NCBI RefSeq assembly: GCF_022524345.1
Contig: NZ_JAKWJU010000002.1
Span: 992,001 to 1,056,000 of the forward strand
Origin: Streptomyces marispadix
GTDB taxonomy: Bacteria > Actinomycetota > Actinomycetes > Streptomycetales > Streptomycetaceae
Direction: 5' to 3'
DNA length: 64,000 nucleotides
Part shown: in pieces, positions 18,685 through 29,805 of the stretch
Position numbering within the stretch: the stretch's first letter is position 1
How the letters are laid out: every line of letters begins with the position of its first letter
Translations under genes and position numbers: made by a program
Notes under the pieces: model-generated
The model's database searches: none
What the model saw: the letters and a program-made list of their open reading frames with translations, nothing else
What the model was told of the DNA's origin: nothing

Positions 18685-20304
18685 CTACTTGGCGGTGACC
18701 TTCAGGGGGATGTCGTAGGTGGAGCCGTCCTCGGTGGTGAGGCGGAGGGTGTAGGTGCCGGTGTGGCCGTCGGTGTGGACGGCGGGCAGTTCCAGTACGC
18801 CCTTCTTGCTGAGCACTCCGCCGCCCGTGGTCTTGGTGATCGAGCGGTCCTCGTTGCCGAACAGGTCCTTGAAGTAAGGGCCCTTGGTGTTCTCTTCGCC
18901 GTCCTCGGTGATCATGGTGGCGGTGACGGGGACCCCGCCGGCCGCCTCCTTCTCGTGTTCGAGTTCGACCTTGATCTCGGTGAACTCCGAGTCGACGGGG
19001 GCCTTCAGGGGGCCCTCGGGGGTGCGGGCGAAGGTGTACTTCGGGGAGACGGTCGCATGCATCTTCGCGGCGGACAGGTCGCGGCCCTCGGCCGTGGCCG
19101 AGACGGTGAACTCCCCTGCGCGTTCGCCCGCGTCGATGACGGGGGCGAGGGAGATGCCGTCGGCGCCGGTGGGTGCGGTGGCCGAGGTCCTGCCGCCGGG
19201 GAAGCGGGCGTCGGTGTCGCCCTTGATGGTGTATTTGATGCGCACACCCTTGACGGCCTTGCCGGAGGCGTTGACGGCCTTTACCCGCGGGCGCTGTTCG
19301 AAGGTGCCGCCGGTGTAGGCGGTGAGCGGGCCGGCGAGTACGGGCTTGAGGTCGGTGGGGGTGCCGGGGCTGGGTGCGGGAGAGTCGTGGCCGCCGTCGC
19401 CGTTGCCGCCGCCGTGGCCCTTGCCGGGTTTGTGGGAACCGGAGCCGCCGTGGGAGCCGTTGCCCTTGCCGGCGCCGTCCGTGGCGCCGGCGCCGGGTGA
19501 GTCGGGCAGCGGTCCGGTGCCGTCGGGAACCTTGTGCGTGCCCTTGCGGTAGAAGTCGTACCAGGCGAGGACGGTACGCAGATAGGCGCGGGAGTCGTTG
19601 TAGCTGAGGACAGAGCGGTGGAGTCCCGCCTTGGTGCCCAAGTCCCGTTCGCCCGCGCAGAGATACCCGGCGGCGGCCAGCGCGGCGTCCTGGATGTTTG
19701 CGGGGTCGCGGCTGCCGTCGCCGTTGCCGTCTGCGCCCCAGCGCGACCAAGTCGAGGGTATGAACTGCATCGGCCCGACGGCCCGGTCGAAGCGCTTGTC
19801 GCCGTCGAGGCGTCCGCCGTCGGTGTCGTGGATGCGGGCGAAGCCCGAGCCGTTCAGCACCGGGCCGAGGATCGGCTTGAGGGTGGTGCCGGACTTGTCG
19901 ACGGCTCCGCCGCGTGCCTGCCCCGACTCGACCTTGCCGATCGCGGCGAGGAGTTCCCAGCGCAGCCCGCATGCGGCGTCGGAGGCGCCGAGTGAGCGTG
20001 CGGCCATCTTGTACGCGGCGAGGACCGACGCGGGTATGCCGGACTCGGACGGGCCGGGTGAAGTGCGAGGCGGTGCGGGGGATTCCAGCGGCGGCAGCTC
20101 GGTGTGGTACGCGTCGTCGCCGGGGGCGCCGTCGGGCTGTGCCTCGTCGGGGCGTTCCTTGCCGGGGTCGCCCACGCGGTGGTCCACTTCGGCGCCGGGT
20201 GCCTGAGACGCGGTCAGCGCCGCCATGGTGGCGGCGGCGATAGCCGTGCCGGTCACGCCCCGGCGGATCTTTCTGCCGCCGGGAAACCCGCGATACCGCG
20301 CCAT
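18685..20304 (-). CDS. Secreted lytic transglycosylase with C-terminal Ig-like/Big domain
   Basis: This 539-residue protein has a signal peptide (RRGVTGTAIAAATMAALTASQAPG) and an SLT/lysozyme-like domain at about residues 75-260. Hallmarks are LRWELLAAIGKVESGQARGG (catalytic Glu in VESG), ILGPVLNGSG and GPMQFIPSTWSRWG. A Gly/Ser/His-rich linker follows at about 270-330. The C-terminal beta-sandwich region carries YTGGTFEQRPRVKAVNASG, DARFPGGRTSATAPTGADGI and SKKGVLELPAVHTDGHTGTY, probable bacterial Ig-like (Big) folds. It should cleave peptidoglycan glycan strands, leaving 1,6-anhydro-MurNAc ends, and bind the wall through its C-terminus. The start MARYRGF is chosen over a longer basic frame. 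Confidence 0.85.
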   Translation of the reverse strand: MARYRGFPGGRKIRRGVTGTAIAAATMAALTASQAPGAEVDHRVGDPGKERPDEAQPDGAPGDDAYHTELPPLESPAPPRTSPGPSESGIPASVLAAYKMAARSLGASDAACGLRWELLAAIGKVESGQARGGAVDKSGTTLKPILGPVLNGSGFARIHDTDGGRLDGDKRFDRAVGPMQFIPSTWSRWGADGNGDGSRDPANIQDAALAAAGYLCAGERDLGTKAGLHRSVLSYNDSRAYLRTVLAWYDFYRKGTHKVPDGTGPLPDSPGAGATDGAGKGNGSHGGSGSHKPGKGHGGGNGDGGHDSPAPSPGTPTDLKPVLAGPLTAYTGGTFEQRPRVKAVNASGKAVKGVRIKYTIKGDTDARFPGGRTSATAPTGADGISLAPVIDAGERAGEFTVSATAEGRDLSAAKMHATVSPKYTFARTPEGPLKAPVDSEFTEIKVELEHEKEAAGGVPVTATMITEDGEENTKGPYFKDLFGNEDRSITKTTGGGVLSKKGVLELPAVHTDGHTGTYTLRLTTEDGSTYDIPLKVTAK

Positions 20305-20430
20305 GTGCCGAACCCCCAGATTCTGCCCCTGACTTCGCCGACGCTGCCTTCGTCGACACGGTGACACTAATGCAACTCCCGTGCGGCGTCTGCGGGTCGG
20401 CGTAAGAGGGGCGCAGAGCGCAGGGGCCGC

Positions 20431-23181
20431 TCAGTGCGCGGCTGATTCCCAGTCGTCGCCGACGCCCACGGACACATCCAGCGGTGCCCGCAGTTCGACG
20501 GCTCCGGCCATCTCGCGGCACACCAGCTCCTCGACGGCGTCCCGCTCCCCGGGGGCGACCTCCAGCACGATCTCGTCGTGCACCTGGAGCAGCATGCGTG
20601 AGGCGAGCTTCTCCTTGCGCAGTGCGGCGTCCACGCGGAGCATCGCCACCTTCACGATGTCGGCGGCGGTGCCCTGGATGGGTGCGTTGAGCGCCATCCG
20701 CTCGGCCATGTCACGGCGCTGGCGGTTGTCGCTGGTCAGGTCGGGCAGATAGCGGCGGCGGCCCATGATGGTCTCGGTGTAGCCGGTGGCGCGTGCCTCG
20801 GCTACGGCGCGGTGGAGATAGTCGCGTACTCCGCCGAACCGTTCGAAGTAGTCGTCCATCAGCTTGCGGGCCTCGTCCGGGGTGATGCCGAGCTGCTGGG
20901 AGAGGCCGAACGCCGAGAGCCCGTAGGCCAGTCCGTACGACATGGCCTTGATCTTGCGGCGCATCTCCGCGTCGACCTGGTCCTCGGTGACGTCGAAGAC
21001 CTGGGAGGCGACCGTGGTGTGCAGATTCTCCCCGGAGGTGATGGCCTCGATGAGCTTCTCGTCGTCCGACATGTGCGCCATCACGCGCAGTTCGATCTGG
21101 CTGTAGTCGGCCGTCATCAGCGTCTCGTAGCCCTCGCCGACGCGGAAGGCACGGCGGATGGCGCGGCCCTCGTCCGTACGGATCGGCACGTTCTGCAAGT
21201 TGGGGTCGGTGGAGGAGAGCCGGCCGGTGGCGGCGACGGTCTGGCTGAAAGTGGTGTGGATGCGGCCGTCGGCGGCGATGGTCTTGATCAGGCCCTCGAC
21301 GGTGGTGCGCAGCTTCTGCTGTTCGCGGTAGCGCAGCATCAGCACGGGCAGTTCGTGCTCGGTCTGCGCCGCGAGCCACGTCAGGGCGTCGGCGTCCGTC
21401 GTCCAGCCCGTCTTGGTCTTCTTCGTCTTGGGCAGGCCCAGCTCTCCGAAGAGGACCTCCTGGAGCTGCTTGGGCGAGCCGAGGTTGAACTCGTGGCCCA
21501 CGGCGGCATGTGCGTCCTTCACCGCCTGCTGCGCGGCGTCGGCGAACTGCTGCTCCAGATTGGTCAGCCACTCGCGGTCGGCGCAGATCCCCGCGCGCTC
21601 CATCCGCGCCAGCACCGCCGAGGTCGGCAGCTCCAGATCGCGCAGCAGATCGGCGGCGCCGACCTGGGCGAGCCTGTCCTCGAATACCGCCCCGAGGTCG
21701 AGGATCGTACGGGCCTTGAGCATCAGCGCCTGGGCCTCGGCCTGTTCGTCCAGGCCGAACGCCAACTGGCCGCCGCCCGCGTCCGCGGGGCCGAGTTCGC
21801 GGCCCAGATACTCCACCGACAGCGCGTCCATCTCGAACGAGCGGCGGCCGGGCTTGTCGAGATACGCGGCGAGCGCCGTGTCCGTGGTGACCCCGGCGAC
21901 GCTCCAGCCGTGCTCGGCGAAGACCCGCATGATCGCCTTGGCGTCGTGTACGACCTTCGGGCGGGCGTCGTCGGCGATCCACGACGAGAACGCCTTCTCC
22001 TCCGCCTCGTCGAGCTGTGCCGGGTCGAACCAGGCCGCGGGGCCGTCGGCCGCGGCGAGGGCGATCTCGCTGACGCTGCCGGTGCCCAGCTTCCACACGT
22101 CGACGGTGGCGAGGCCGAGGACCTGGCCGTCGTGCTCGTCCAGCCAGCCGGTCAGCTCGCCGGGGCCGAGGACCGTGCCGTCGATCTCGACGCCCTCCGC
22201 CGAGGGTGCGGCCTCTTCCTCCTTCGTGCCGGGGTCGACGGCGAACAGCCGCTCGCGGAAGTTCTGATGGCGGAACTCCAGGGCGTCCAGCACGACGTTC
22301 AGCGTGTCGCGGTCGTAGGGGACGCGCTCCAAGTCCTCGGGGCCGCAGGTCAGTTCGACGTCGCGCACCAGCTCGGTGAGATGGCGGTTGAGCGTCACCG
22401 ACTCCAGATGCGCCCGCAGATTCTCCCCGGCCTTGCCCTTCACCTCGTCCGCGCGGCGGGCGAGTTCGGCGAAGGAACCGAACTGGCTGATCCACTTCGT
22501 GGCCGTCTTCTCCCCCACGCCGGGAATGCCGGGGAGGTTGTCGGACGGGTCGCCGCGCAGCGCCGCGAAGTCCGGATACTGCTCGGGCGTCAGGCCGTAC
22601 TTCTCGAAGACCTTCTCCGGGGTGAAGCGCGTCAACTCCGAGACGCCCTTCGTCGGATAGAGCACCGTCACGTCGTCGCTGACGAGCTGGAGGGCGTCGC
22701 GGTCGCCGGTGACGATGGAGACCTTGAAGCCCTCGGCGACCGCCTGCGTGGTGAGGGTGGCGATGACGTCGTCGGCCTCGAAGCCCTCGACGGCGAAGCG
22801 CCGCACCCGCATCGCGTCCAGCAGCTCGCCGATCAGCTCCACCTGGCCCTTGAACTCGTCGGGCGCCTTGGAGCGGTTCGCCTTGTACTCCGCGAACTCC
22901 GCGGAGCGCCAGGTCTTGCGGGAGACGTCGAAGGCGACCGCGAAGTGCGTGGGCTCCTCGTCACGCAATGTGTTCGACAGCATCGAGGTGAAGCCGTAGA
23001 TCGCGTTCGTCGTCTGGCCCGTGGAGGTGGCGAAGTTCTCAGCGGGCAGGGCGTAGAACGCGCGGTAGGCGAGGGAGTGCCCGTCCATCAGGAGCAGGCG
23101 GGGAGCCGTCTGCTGCGGGGCCTTCTGCCGGGTCTTCTCGGGAGCCTTCTGCTGGGTCTTCTTCGGAGCCTTCTCAGTCAC
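20431..23181 (-). CDS. polA: DNA polymerase I
   Basis: This 916-residue family A polymerase has its 5'-3' exonuclease/FEN domain near the N-terminus (LLLMDGHSLAYRAFYALP, VSIVTGDRDALQLVSDDVTV, GIPGVGEKTATKWI). A middle exonuclease-fold domain lacks the catalytic D-x-E motif and is presumably inactive for proofreading. The polymerase domain has motif A MTADYSQIELRVMAHMSDD, motif B RRKIKAMSYGLAYGLSAFG and motif C LLQVHDEIVLEV. It fills gaps and removes Okazaki RNA. Motif B has Tyr at the position that is Phe762 in E. coli Pol I. The GTG at 23181 has a GGAGGA ribosome site; the longer open frame is not conserved. The Lys/Gln/Pro-rich N-terminus is also unusual. Confidence 0.96.
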   Translation of the reverse strand: MTEKAPKKTQQKAPEKTRQKAPQQTAPRLLLMDGHSLAYRAFYALPAENFATSTGQTTNAIYGFTSMLSNTLRDEEPTHFAVAFDVSRKTWRSAEFAEYKANRSKAPDEFKGQVELIGELLDAMRVRRFAVEGFEADDVIATLTTQAVAEGFKVSIVTGDRDALQLVSDDVTVLYPTKGVSELTRFTPEKVFEKYGLTPEQYPDFAALRGDPSDNLPGIPGVGEKTATKWISQFGSFAELARRADEVKGKAGENLRAHLESVTLNRHLTELVRDVELTCGPEDLERVPYDRDTLNVVLDALEFRHQNFRERLFAVDPGTKEEEAAPSAEGVEIDGTVLGPGELTGWLDEHDGQVLGLATVDVWKLGTGSVSEIALAAADGPAAWFDPAQLDEAEEKAFSSWIADDARPKVVHDAKAIMRVFAEHGWSVAGVTTDTALAAYLDKPGRRSFEMDALSVEYLGRELGPADAGGGQLAFGLDEQAEAQALMLKARTILDLGAVFEDRLAQVGAADLLRDLELPTSAVLARMERAGICADREWLTNLEQQFADAAQQAVKDAHAAVGHEFNLGSPKQLQEVLFGELGLPKTKKTKTGWTTDADALTWLAAQTEHELPVLMLRYREQQKLRTTVEGLIKTIAADGRIHTTFSQTVAATGRLSSTDPNLQNVPIRTDEGRAIRRAFRVGEGYETLMTADYSQIELRVMAHMSDDEKLIEAITSGENLHTTVASQVFDVTEDQVDAEMRRKIKAMSYGLAYGLSAFGLSQQLGITPDEARKLMDDYFERFGGVRDYLHRAVAEARATGYTETIMGRRRYLPDLTSDNRQRRDMAERMALNAPIQGTAADIVKVAMLRVDAALRKEKLASRMLLQVHDEIVLEVAPGERDAVEELVCREMAGAVELRAPLDVSVGVGDDWESAAH

Positions 23182-23324
23182 GTTCCCGATCCTCCCACGC
23201 GCCACTGACAACCCGGACCCGTGCACACGGCGCCCGCACGGGCCGCCTCCCCCGGCACCGGCGCAGGCCGCTCGCGGAGCAGCCGGGCCGGGTCCGCCGA
23301 CCCGCCGCGTGGCACCATCGCCGT

Positions 23325-25592
<2,268 letters not shown>

Positions 25593-25658
25593 GCGCACGC
25601 TCAGCGACCTGATAGGACGGTGCCGGAACATCGACCGCACCGGATCGGAGCGCTGCCC

Positions 25659-26174
25659 ATGGGCGAGCACACCCAGACCACGTTCCCGCAGGAGATCGTC
25701 GACGAGTGGGCCGGGCTCGGCCTCGACCTGCCCGCCCTGTTCTCCGCGGGACACCTCGGCGAACGCATGGACCTGCGCATCCTCCACGCCTCGCCCGGGA
25801 AGGTCACCGGCACGCTCCCCGTCGAGGGCAACACCCAGCCGTACGGGCTGCTGCACGGCGGCGCCTCCGCCGTGCTCGCCGAGACCCTCGGCTCCGTGGG
25901 CGCGATGCTGCACGGCGGCCCCGGGAAGGTGGCCGTCGGCGTCGACCTCAACTGCACGCACCACCGCGGCATCCGCTCGGGGCTGATCACCGGGACGGCC
26001 ACACCGGTGCACCGCGGGCGTTCCACGGCCACCTACGAGACCGTCATCACCGACGACGAGGGCAGGCGCGTGTGCACGGCCAGACTGACGTGCCTGCTGC
26101 GTGAGGCCCCCTCAGCCGGCGGCCCCGCCTCGGACGATGCCGCGACTCTGGCCACCCCGCCGGAAGGCCGCTAG
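25659..26174 (+). CDS. PaaI-like hotdog-fold thioesterase
   Basis: This 171-residue acyl-CoA thioesterase-like protein of the hotdog fold has its central helix motif GNTQPYGLLHGGASAVLAETLGS (LHGG(A/S)) near residue 65. Later segments are VGVDLNCTHHRGIRSG and a strand GRSTATYETVITDDEGRRVC. Relatives of PaaI hydrolyse aromatic or hydroxyphenyl-acetyl CoA thioesters. The ATG at 25659 is preferred over the GTG at 25620, which would add 13 residues. It has no obvious enzyme partner: YdeP lies upstream and a membrane protein 9 bp downstream. It may be co-transcribed with both. Confidence 0.85.
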   Translation: MGEHTQTTFPQEIVDEWAGLGLDLPALFSAGHLGERMDLRILHASPGKVTGTLPVEGNTQPYGLLHGGASAVLAETLGSVGAMLHGGPGKVAVGVDLNCTHHRGIRSGLITGTATPVHRGRSTATYETVITDDEGRRVCTARLTCLLREAPSAGGPASDDAATLATPPEGR

Positions 26175-26183
26175 CTTCCCCAC

Positions 26184-27245
26184 ATGGGAGGCACAGGACG
26201 CAGACGGGGGGAGAGACGGGGACGCGGCGGGGACGACGCGCGAAGACCCCGAGGTCCCGGGGCGGGCCGCGACGTACCGCAGCCGGGGCAGCCGCCCCGG
26301 CAGCAGCCGCTGCCACCGCAGTCGCCGCAACGGCCCCCCGGAACGGGGCGCAGGCCCGGTCCTCTCCCGCCCCAAGTGCCCTACCGGGCCCGGCCGCACA
26401 TGCCGCCGCAGGCCCCTCCCCCGGTGCCGCCACAGGCCCCTCCCCAGCCGCCGGCCGGAATGGGACGGCCGGGCGCAGACCCGACGCGGGCCCTGTATCC
26501 CGTACCCCGCCCGGTCCCGCAGCGTTCGCTGTCCGTGCCCCGCCCGCCGATGCCCCCGCACCGGCCGGGCCCGCCCGGACCGTACGCCCCGCGTGAACCG
26601 TACGGACCAGCCGACGACATGATCGCCTCCGGCCGCGAAGCCCTCGGCCCCGGCGAACTGTGGTACCGGCTGCCCGTACGCAGCCGGCGCGCCGCCGCAG
26701 CCGCGCTCTGCCTCGCGCTGCTGGCCGCCGGCGGCTACACCGTGCTCACCCGGCCCGAGGCCACCGGCTCCTGGTGGCAGTCCGACCGGCAGCCGCAGCC
26801 GCCGCCCGACTCCACCAAACCCTCCGCCACGGCACGGCGCCTGCCCTACCCCGCGCAGACCGCACGCATCACCTTCGACCGGCTCGCCGTCTCCGACCGT
26901 GCACGCCGCACCTTCACCGTCGAACTGCGCGCCGCGTCCAGCGCGCCGCTGACCGTACTCAAGGTCGACCAGGGCTACGAAGCCGTCGACCTCGACCTCG
27001 CCGGCAGCTCCCCCGTGGCCGTCCGCCCCGAGTCCCCCAGAACCCTCGTACTCAAGGCGAGAGTCACAAACTGTGAACGAGCGCCGCTCCGTGCCCGCTC
27101 ACCCTTCCTGAACGTGACCCTTCGTAACGACCGCGCACGGCAGGAACTGAGCGTCATCCCCGGCGAGCGCTACGCCGACGCCCTCACGCACGCATTCCGG
27201 ACGCTCTGCGGCCCTGACGACTCCGCAGCCGAGCCCGCCCCCTGA
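26184..27245 (+). CDS. Proline-rich single-pass membrane protein, hypothetical
   Basis: This 353-residue protein has a roughly 165-residue cytoplasmic head very rich in Pro, Arg and Gln (repeats such as PPQAPPPVPPQAPPQPP). One transmembrane helix follows (AAAAALCLALLAAGGYTVLT, residues about 169-188). The outer domain of about 160 residues is beta-rich (ITFDRLAVSDRARRTFTVEL, LVLKARVTNCERAPL) and has two cysteines. Such layout is seen in several Streptomyces Tat-/membrane-annotated proteins without known function. The ATG lies 9 bp after the thioesterase stop. Confidence 0.7.
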   Translation: MGGTGRRRGERRGRGGDDARRPRGPGAGRDVPQPGQPPRQQPLPPQSPQRPPGTGRRPGPLPPQVPYRARPHMPPQAPPPVPPQAPPQPPAGMGRPGADPTRALYPVPRPVPQRSLSVPRPPMPPHRPGPPGPYAPREPYGPADDMIASGREALGPGELWYRLPVRSRRAAAAALCLALLAAGGYTVLTRPEATGSWWQSDRQPQPPPDSTKPSATARRLPYPAQTARITFDRLAVSDRARRTFTVELRAASSAPLTVLKVDQGYEAVDLDLAGSSPVAVRPESPRTLVLKARVTNCERAPLRARSPFLNVTLRNDRARQELSVIPGERYADALTHAFRTLCGPDDSAAEPAP

Positions 27246-27403
27246 ACGATCTGCTGATTCGCACTCCTGAAATGTGTCCGCTACACGCACGGCACACAGC
27301 GCATCCCGCCACGCGGTCCCGCGTCGGCACACCTCGGGCCGGTCTCAATAACAAGAACGTCACACCTTGCCCTGCCCCTCTGCCCCCCGCGATCCCCCGG
27401 CCA

Positions 27404-27409
27404 TAGAGT
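27404..27409 (+). promoter_or_regulatory. Candidate -10 element of the liv operon
   Basis: TAGAGT fits the Streptomyces -10 (TAGRRT), about 120 bp before the livK GTG. No good -35 is seen at 16-18 bp, so an activator or another sigma factor would be needed. Weak call. Confidence 0.3.
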
Positions 27410-27530
27410 CACCGCCAGTCACCGCGCAGCCGGGTGTGCAGTGCGAACCCCTGAACCGCCGCGCTTCAGGGTGCCCGGCGCGCGACACGGCCCTCATCTC
27501 CGAAGGCCGCGCCAGGGGAAAGGACTGATC

Positions 27531-28772
27531 GTGCGCCACCGTTCATTGCTCATCATCACCACCGCGGTCGCCGCGGGATCTCTCACGCTGTCGGCCTGCG
27601 GCTCACGCGGGGACGACAGCGGCGGCAAGGGTGGCGACAAGTCCACCGTGACCATCGGTCTCGACGCACCGCTCACCGGTGATCTCTCCGCACTCGGCCA
27701 GGGCATCAAGAACTCGGCCGACCTCGCCGTGAAGACCGCCAACAAGAAGCAGGAAGTCGACGGCGTCACCTTCAAACTCCAGGCACTCGACGACGCCGCA
27801 CAGCCGGCCTCCGGCCAGCAGAACGCCAACAAGCTCGTCGCGGACGACAAGGTTGTCGGCGCCGTAGGACCGCTCAACTCCAACGTCGGCCAGTCCATGC
27901 AGAAGGTCTTCGACAAGGCCGGCATGGTCGAGGTCTCGCCCGCCAACACCGCGCCCGAACTGACGCAGGGCACCGACTGGCGCACCGGCAAGAAGCAGCG
28001 GCCCTTCAAGACGTACTTCCGCACCTCCACCACGGACGCCATCCAGGGCCCGTACGCCGCGCAGTACATGTACAACGAGAAGAAGCTCAAGAAGGTCTAC
28101 GTCATCGACGACAAGAAGACCTACGGCAAGGGCCTCGCCGCCACCTTCAAGGAGGAGTTCGAAGACCTCGGCGGCAAGGTCGTCGGCACCGACCACGTCG
28201 ACCCGAAGGAGAAGGACTTCACCGCGGTCGCCAACAAGGTCGCCAAGGCCAAGCCCGACTTCGTCTACTACGGCGGCGAATACCCCGCCGGCGCGCCCCT
28301 CGCCGACCAGGCCAAGAAGGCCGGGCTCAAGGGCCCCGTCGTCGGCGGCGACGCGCTCTTCAGCGCCGAGTACGTCAAGCTCGCCAAGAAGAACTCCGAG
28401 GGCGACATCGCCTCCTCCGTGGGCGCGCCCCTCGAAACCCTCGACAGCGCCAAGGAGTTCACCAAGAACTACGAGGCCGCCGGCTACAAGCTGCCCTACG
28501 AGGCATACGGCGGCTACGCCTACGACGCCACCTGGTCCATCATCCAGGCCGTCAAGGCCGTCGCCGAGAAGAACGACGGCAAGCTGCCCGAGGACATGAA
28601 CGACACCCGCGAGCAGGTCGTCGAAGCCATGCAGGACGTCAAGTTCGACGGCGTCAGCGGCAAGGTCGGCTTCGACGAGTTCGGCGACACCACCAACAAG
28701 CAGCTCTCGCTGTACGAGGTCAAGGACGGCGAACACAAGCCCGTCAAGACCGGCACCTTCGAAGAGAACTGA
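27531..28772 (+). CDS. livK: Branched-chain amino acid ABC transporter, substrate-binding lipoprotein
   Basis: This 413-residue periplasmic-binding-fold lipoprotein starts with the signal peptide RHRSLLIITTAVAAGSLTLSAC. Its lipobox is LSAC, with the lipidated Cys at residue 23. The body is a type I periplasmic fold: VTIGLDAPLTGDLSALGQG, VGAVGPLNSNVGQSMQ, VYVIDDKKTYGKGLAATF and ADFVYYGGEYPAGAPLADQ-like segments. It captures Leu/Ile/Val or related amino acids outside the membrane and passes them to LivHM. The GTG start follows AGGGGAAAGGA. It is separated from livH by about 98 bp with a strong hairpin, consistent with more livK mRNA than permease mRNA. Confidence 0.92.
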   Translation: MRHRSLLIITTAVAAGSLTLSACGSRGDDSGGKGGDKSTVTIGLDAPLTGDLSALGQGIKNSADLAVKTANKKQEVDGVTFKLQALDDAAQPASGQQNANKLVADDKVVGAVGPLNSNVGQSMQKVFDKAGMVEVSPANTAPELTQGTDWRTGKKQRPFKTYFRTSTTDAIQGPYAAQYMYNEKKLKKVYVIDDKKTYGKGLAATFKEEFEDLGGKVVGTDHVDPKEKDFTAVANKVAKAKPDFVYYGGEYPAGAPLADQAKKAGLKGPVVGGDALFSAEYVKLAKKNSEGDIASSVGAPLETLDSAKEFTKNYEAAGYKLPYEAYGGYAYDATWSIIQAVKAVAEKNDGKLPEDMNDTREQVVEAMQDVKFDGVSGKVGFDEFGDTTNKQLSLYEVKDGEHKPVKTGTFEEN

Positions 28773-28804
28773 ACCGGGCGACCGCCCCGTTCATCCACCA
28801 CTAC

Positions 28805-28839
28805 GCCGCGCGGGGACGCGAACAGCGCCCCCGCGCGGC
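28805..28839 (+). terminator. Intercistronic hairpin between livK and livH
   Basis: An 11-bp perfect GC stem (28805-28815 with 28829-28839) has a 13-nt loop and no T-run. It stands 33 bp after livK and 32 bp before livH. It probably acts as a partial terminator and/or as a 3' stabiliser of livK mRNA. Confidence 0.6.
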
Positions 28840-28870
28840 CGTATACAGACACCCACTCGGAGGCCCCGCG

Positions 28871-29800
28871 GTGAACGACCTGCCGCAGCAACTGGCCAGT
28901 GGACTCATCCTCGGCGCGATGTACGGCCTCATCGCGATCGGATACACGATGGTCTACGGCATCGTTCAGCTCATCAACTTCGCCCACGGCGAGATCGTCA
29001 TGTTCGGGGCCTTCGGCGGCCTCACCGCATGGCTGCTCCTCCCACAGGGCACCGCACTCGCACTCGCACTGCCCGTCATGCTCGTCATGGCGGTCGGAGT
29101 GTCCGTACTCGTCGGCATCGGAGCGGAACGCTTCGCCTACCGGCCGCTGCGCAACGCCCCCCGGCTCGCACCGCTCATCACCGCGATCGGCCTGTCGATC
29201 ATGCTCCAGCAGCTCATCTGGAGCTTCTACCCCGACGCCAAGAAGGCCCGCACCTTCCCGCAGTTCAGCGGCGACAGCGTCGAACTCCTCGGCGCCAACA
29301 TCCAGCGCGGCGAACTGTTCCTCCTCATAGCAGCCCCCGTCTGCATGATCGCCCTCGGCTTCTTCGTCGCCAAGACCCGCACCGGCCGCGCCATGCAGGC
29401 CACCTCGCAGGACCCCGACACCGCCAAGCTGATGGGCATCAACACCGACCGCATCATCGTCACCGCGTTCGCCATCGGCGCCGCCTTCGGCGGAGTCGCG
29501 GCCATCGCCTACGGCCTCAAGTACGGCCAGATCGACTTCAAGATCGGCTTCATCCTCGGCCTCAAGGCCTTCACCGCAGCCGTGCTCGGCGGCATCGGCA
29601 ACATCTACGGAGCCATGGTCGGCGGCGTCGTCCTCGGCCTCGCCGAATCACTGGCCACCGCATACATCGAACACATCCCCGGCATGGAACTCTTCGGCGG
29701 CGGCGCCTGGAAGAACGTATGGGCATTCGTCCTGCTGATCCTCGTGCTGCTCGTACGACCACAGGGCCTGCTCGGCGAACGCATCGCGGACAGGGCGTGA
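28871..29800 (+). CDS. livH: Branched-chain amino acid ABC transporter, permease LivH
   Basis: This 309-residue membrane protein has about eight transmembrane helices. The LivH signatures are QLASGLILGAMYGLIAIGY, the first half VYGIVQLINFAHGEIVMFGA, and the coupling region MQATSQDPDTAKLMGINTDR. It forms the translocation pore with LivM. The GTG start has GGAGG about 8 bp upstream. The stop lies 5 bp before the chosen livM ATG, and an alternative livM GTG would overlap it by 4 bp. Third codon positions are nearly all C, as throughout this operon. Confidence 0.92.
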   Translation: MNDLPQQLASGLILGAMYGLIAIGYTMVYGIVQLINFAHGEIVMFGAFGGLTAWLLLPQGTALALALPVMLVMAVGVSVLVGIGAERFAYRPLRNAPRLAPLITAIGLSIMLQQLIWSFYPDAKKARTFPQFSGDSVELLGANIQRGELFLLIAAPVCMIALGFFVAKTRTGRAMQATSQDPDTAKLMGINTDRIIVTAFAIGAAFGGVAAIAYGLKYGQIDFKIGFILGLKAFTAAVLGGIGNIYGAMVGGVVLGLAESLATAYIEHIPGMELFGGGAWKNVWAFVLLILVLLVRPQGLLGERIADRA

Positions 29801-29805
29801 TAGCG

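Noticed and set aside
28871..29800. Long open reading frames on the minus strand across the liv operon
   Set aside because: They are GC-rich shadows of liv genes; the plus-strand proteins match known families along their full length.
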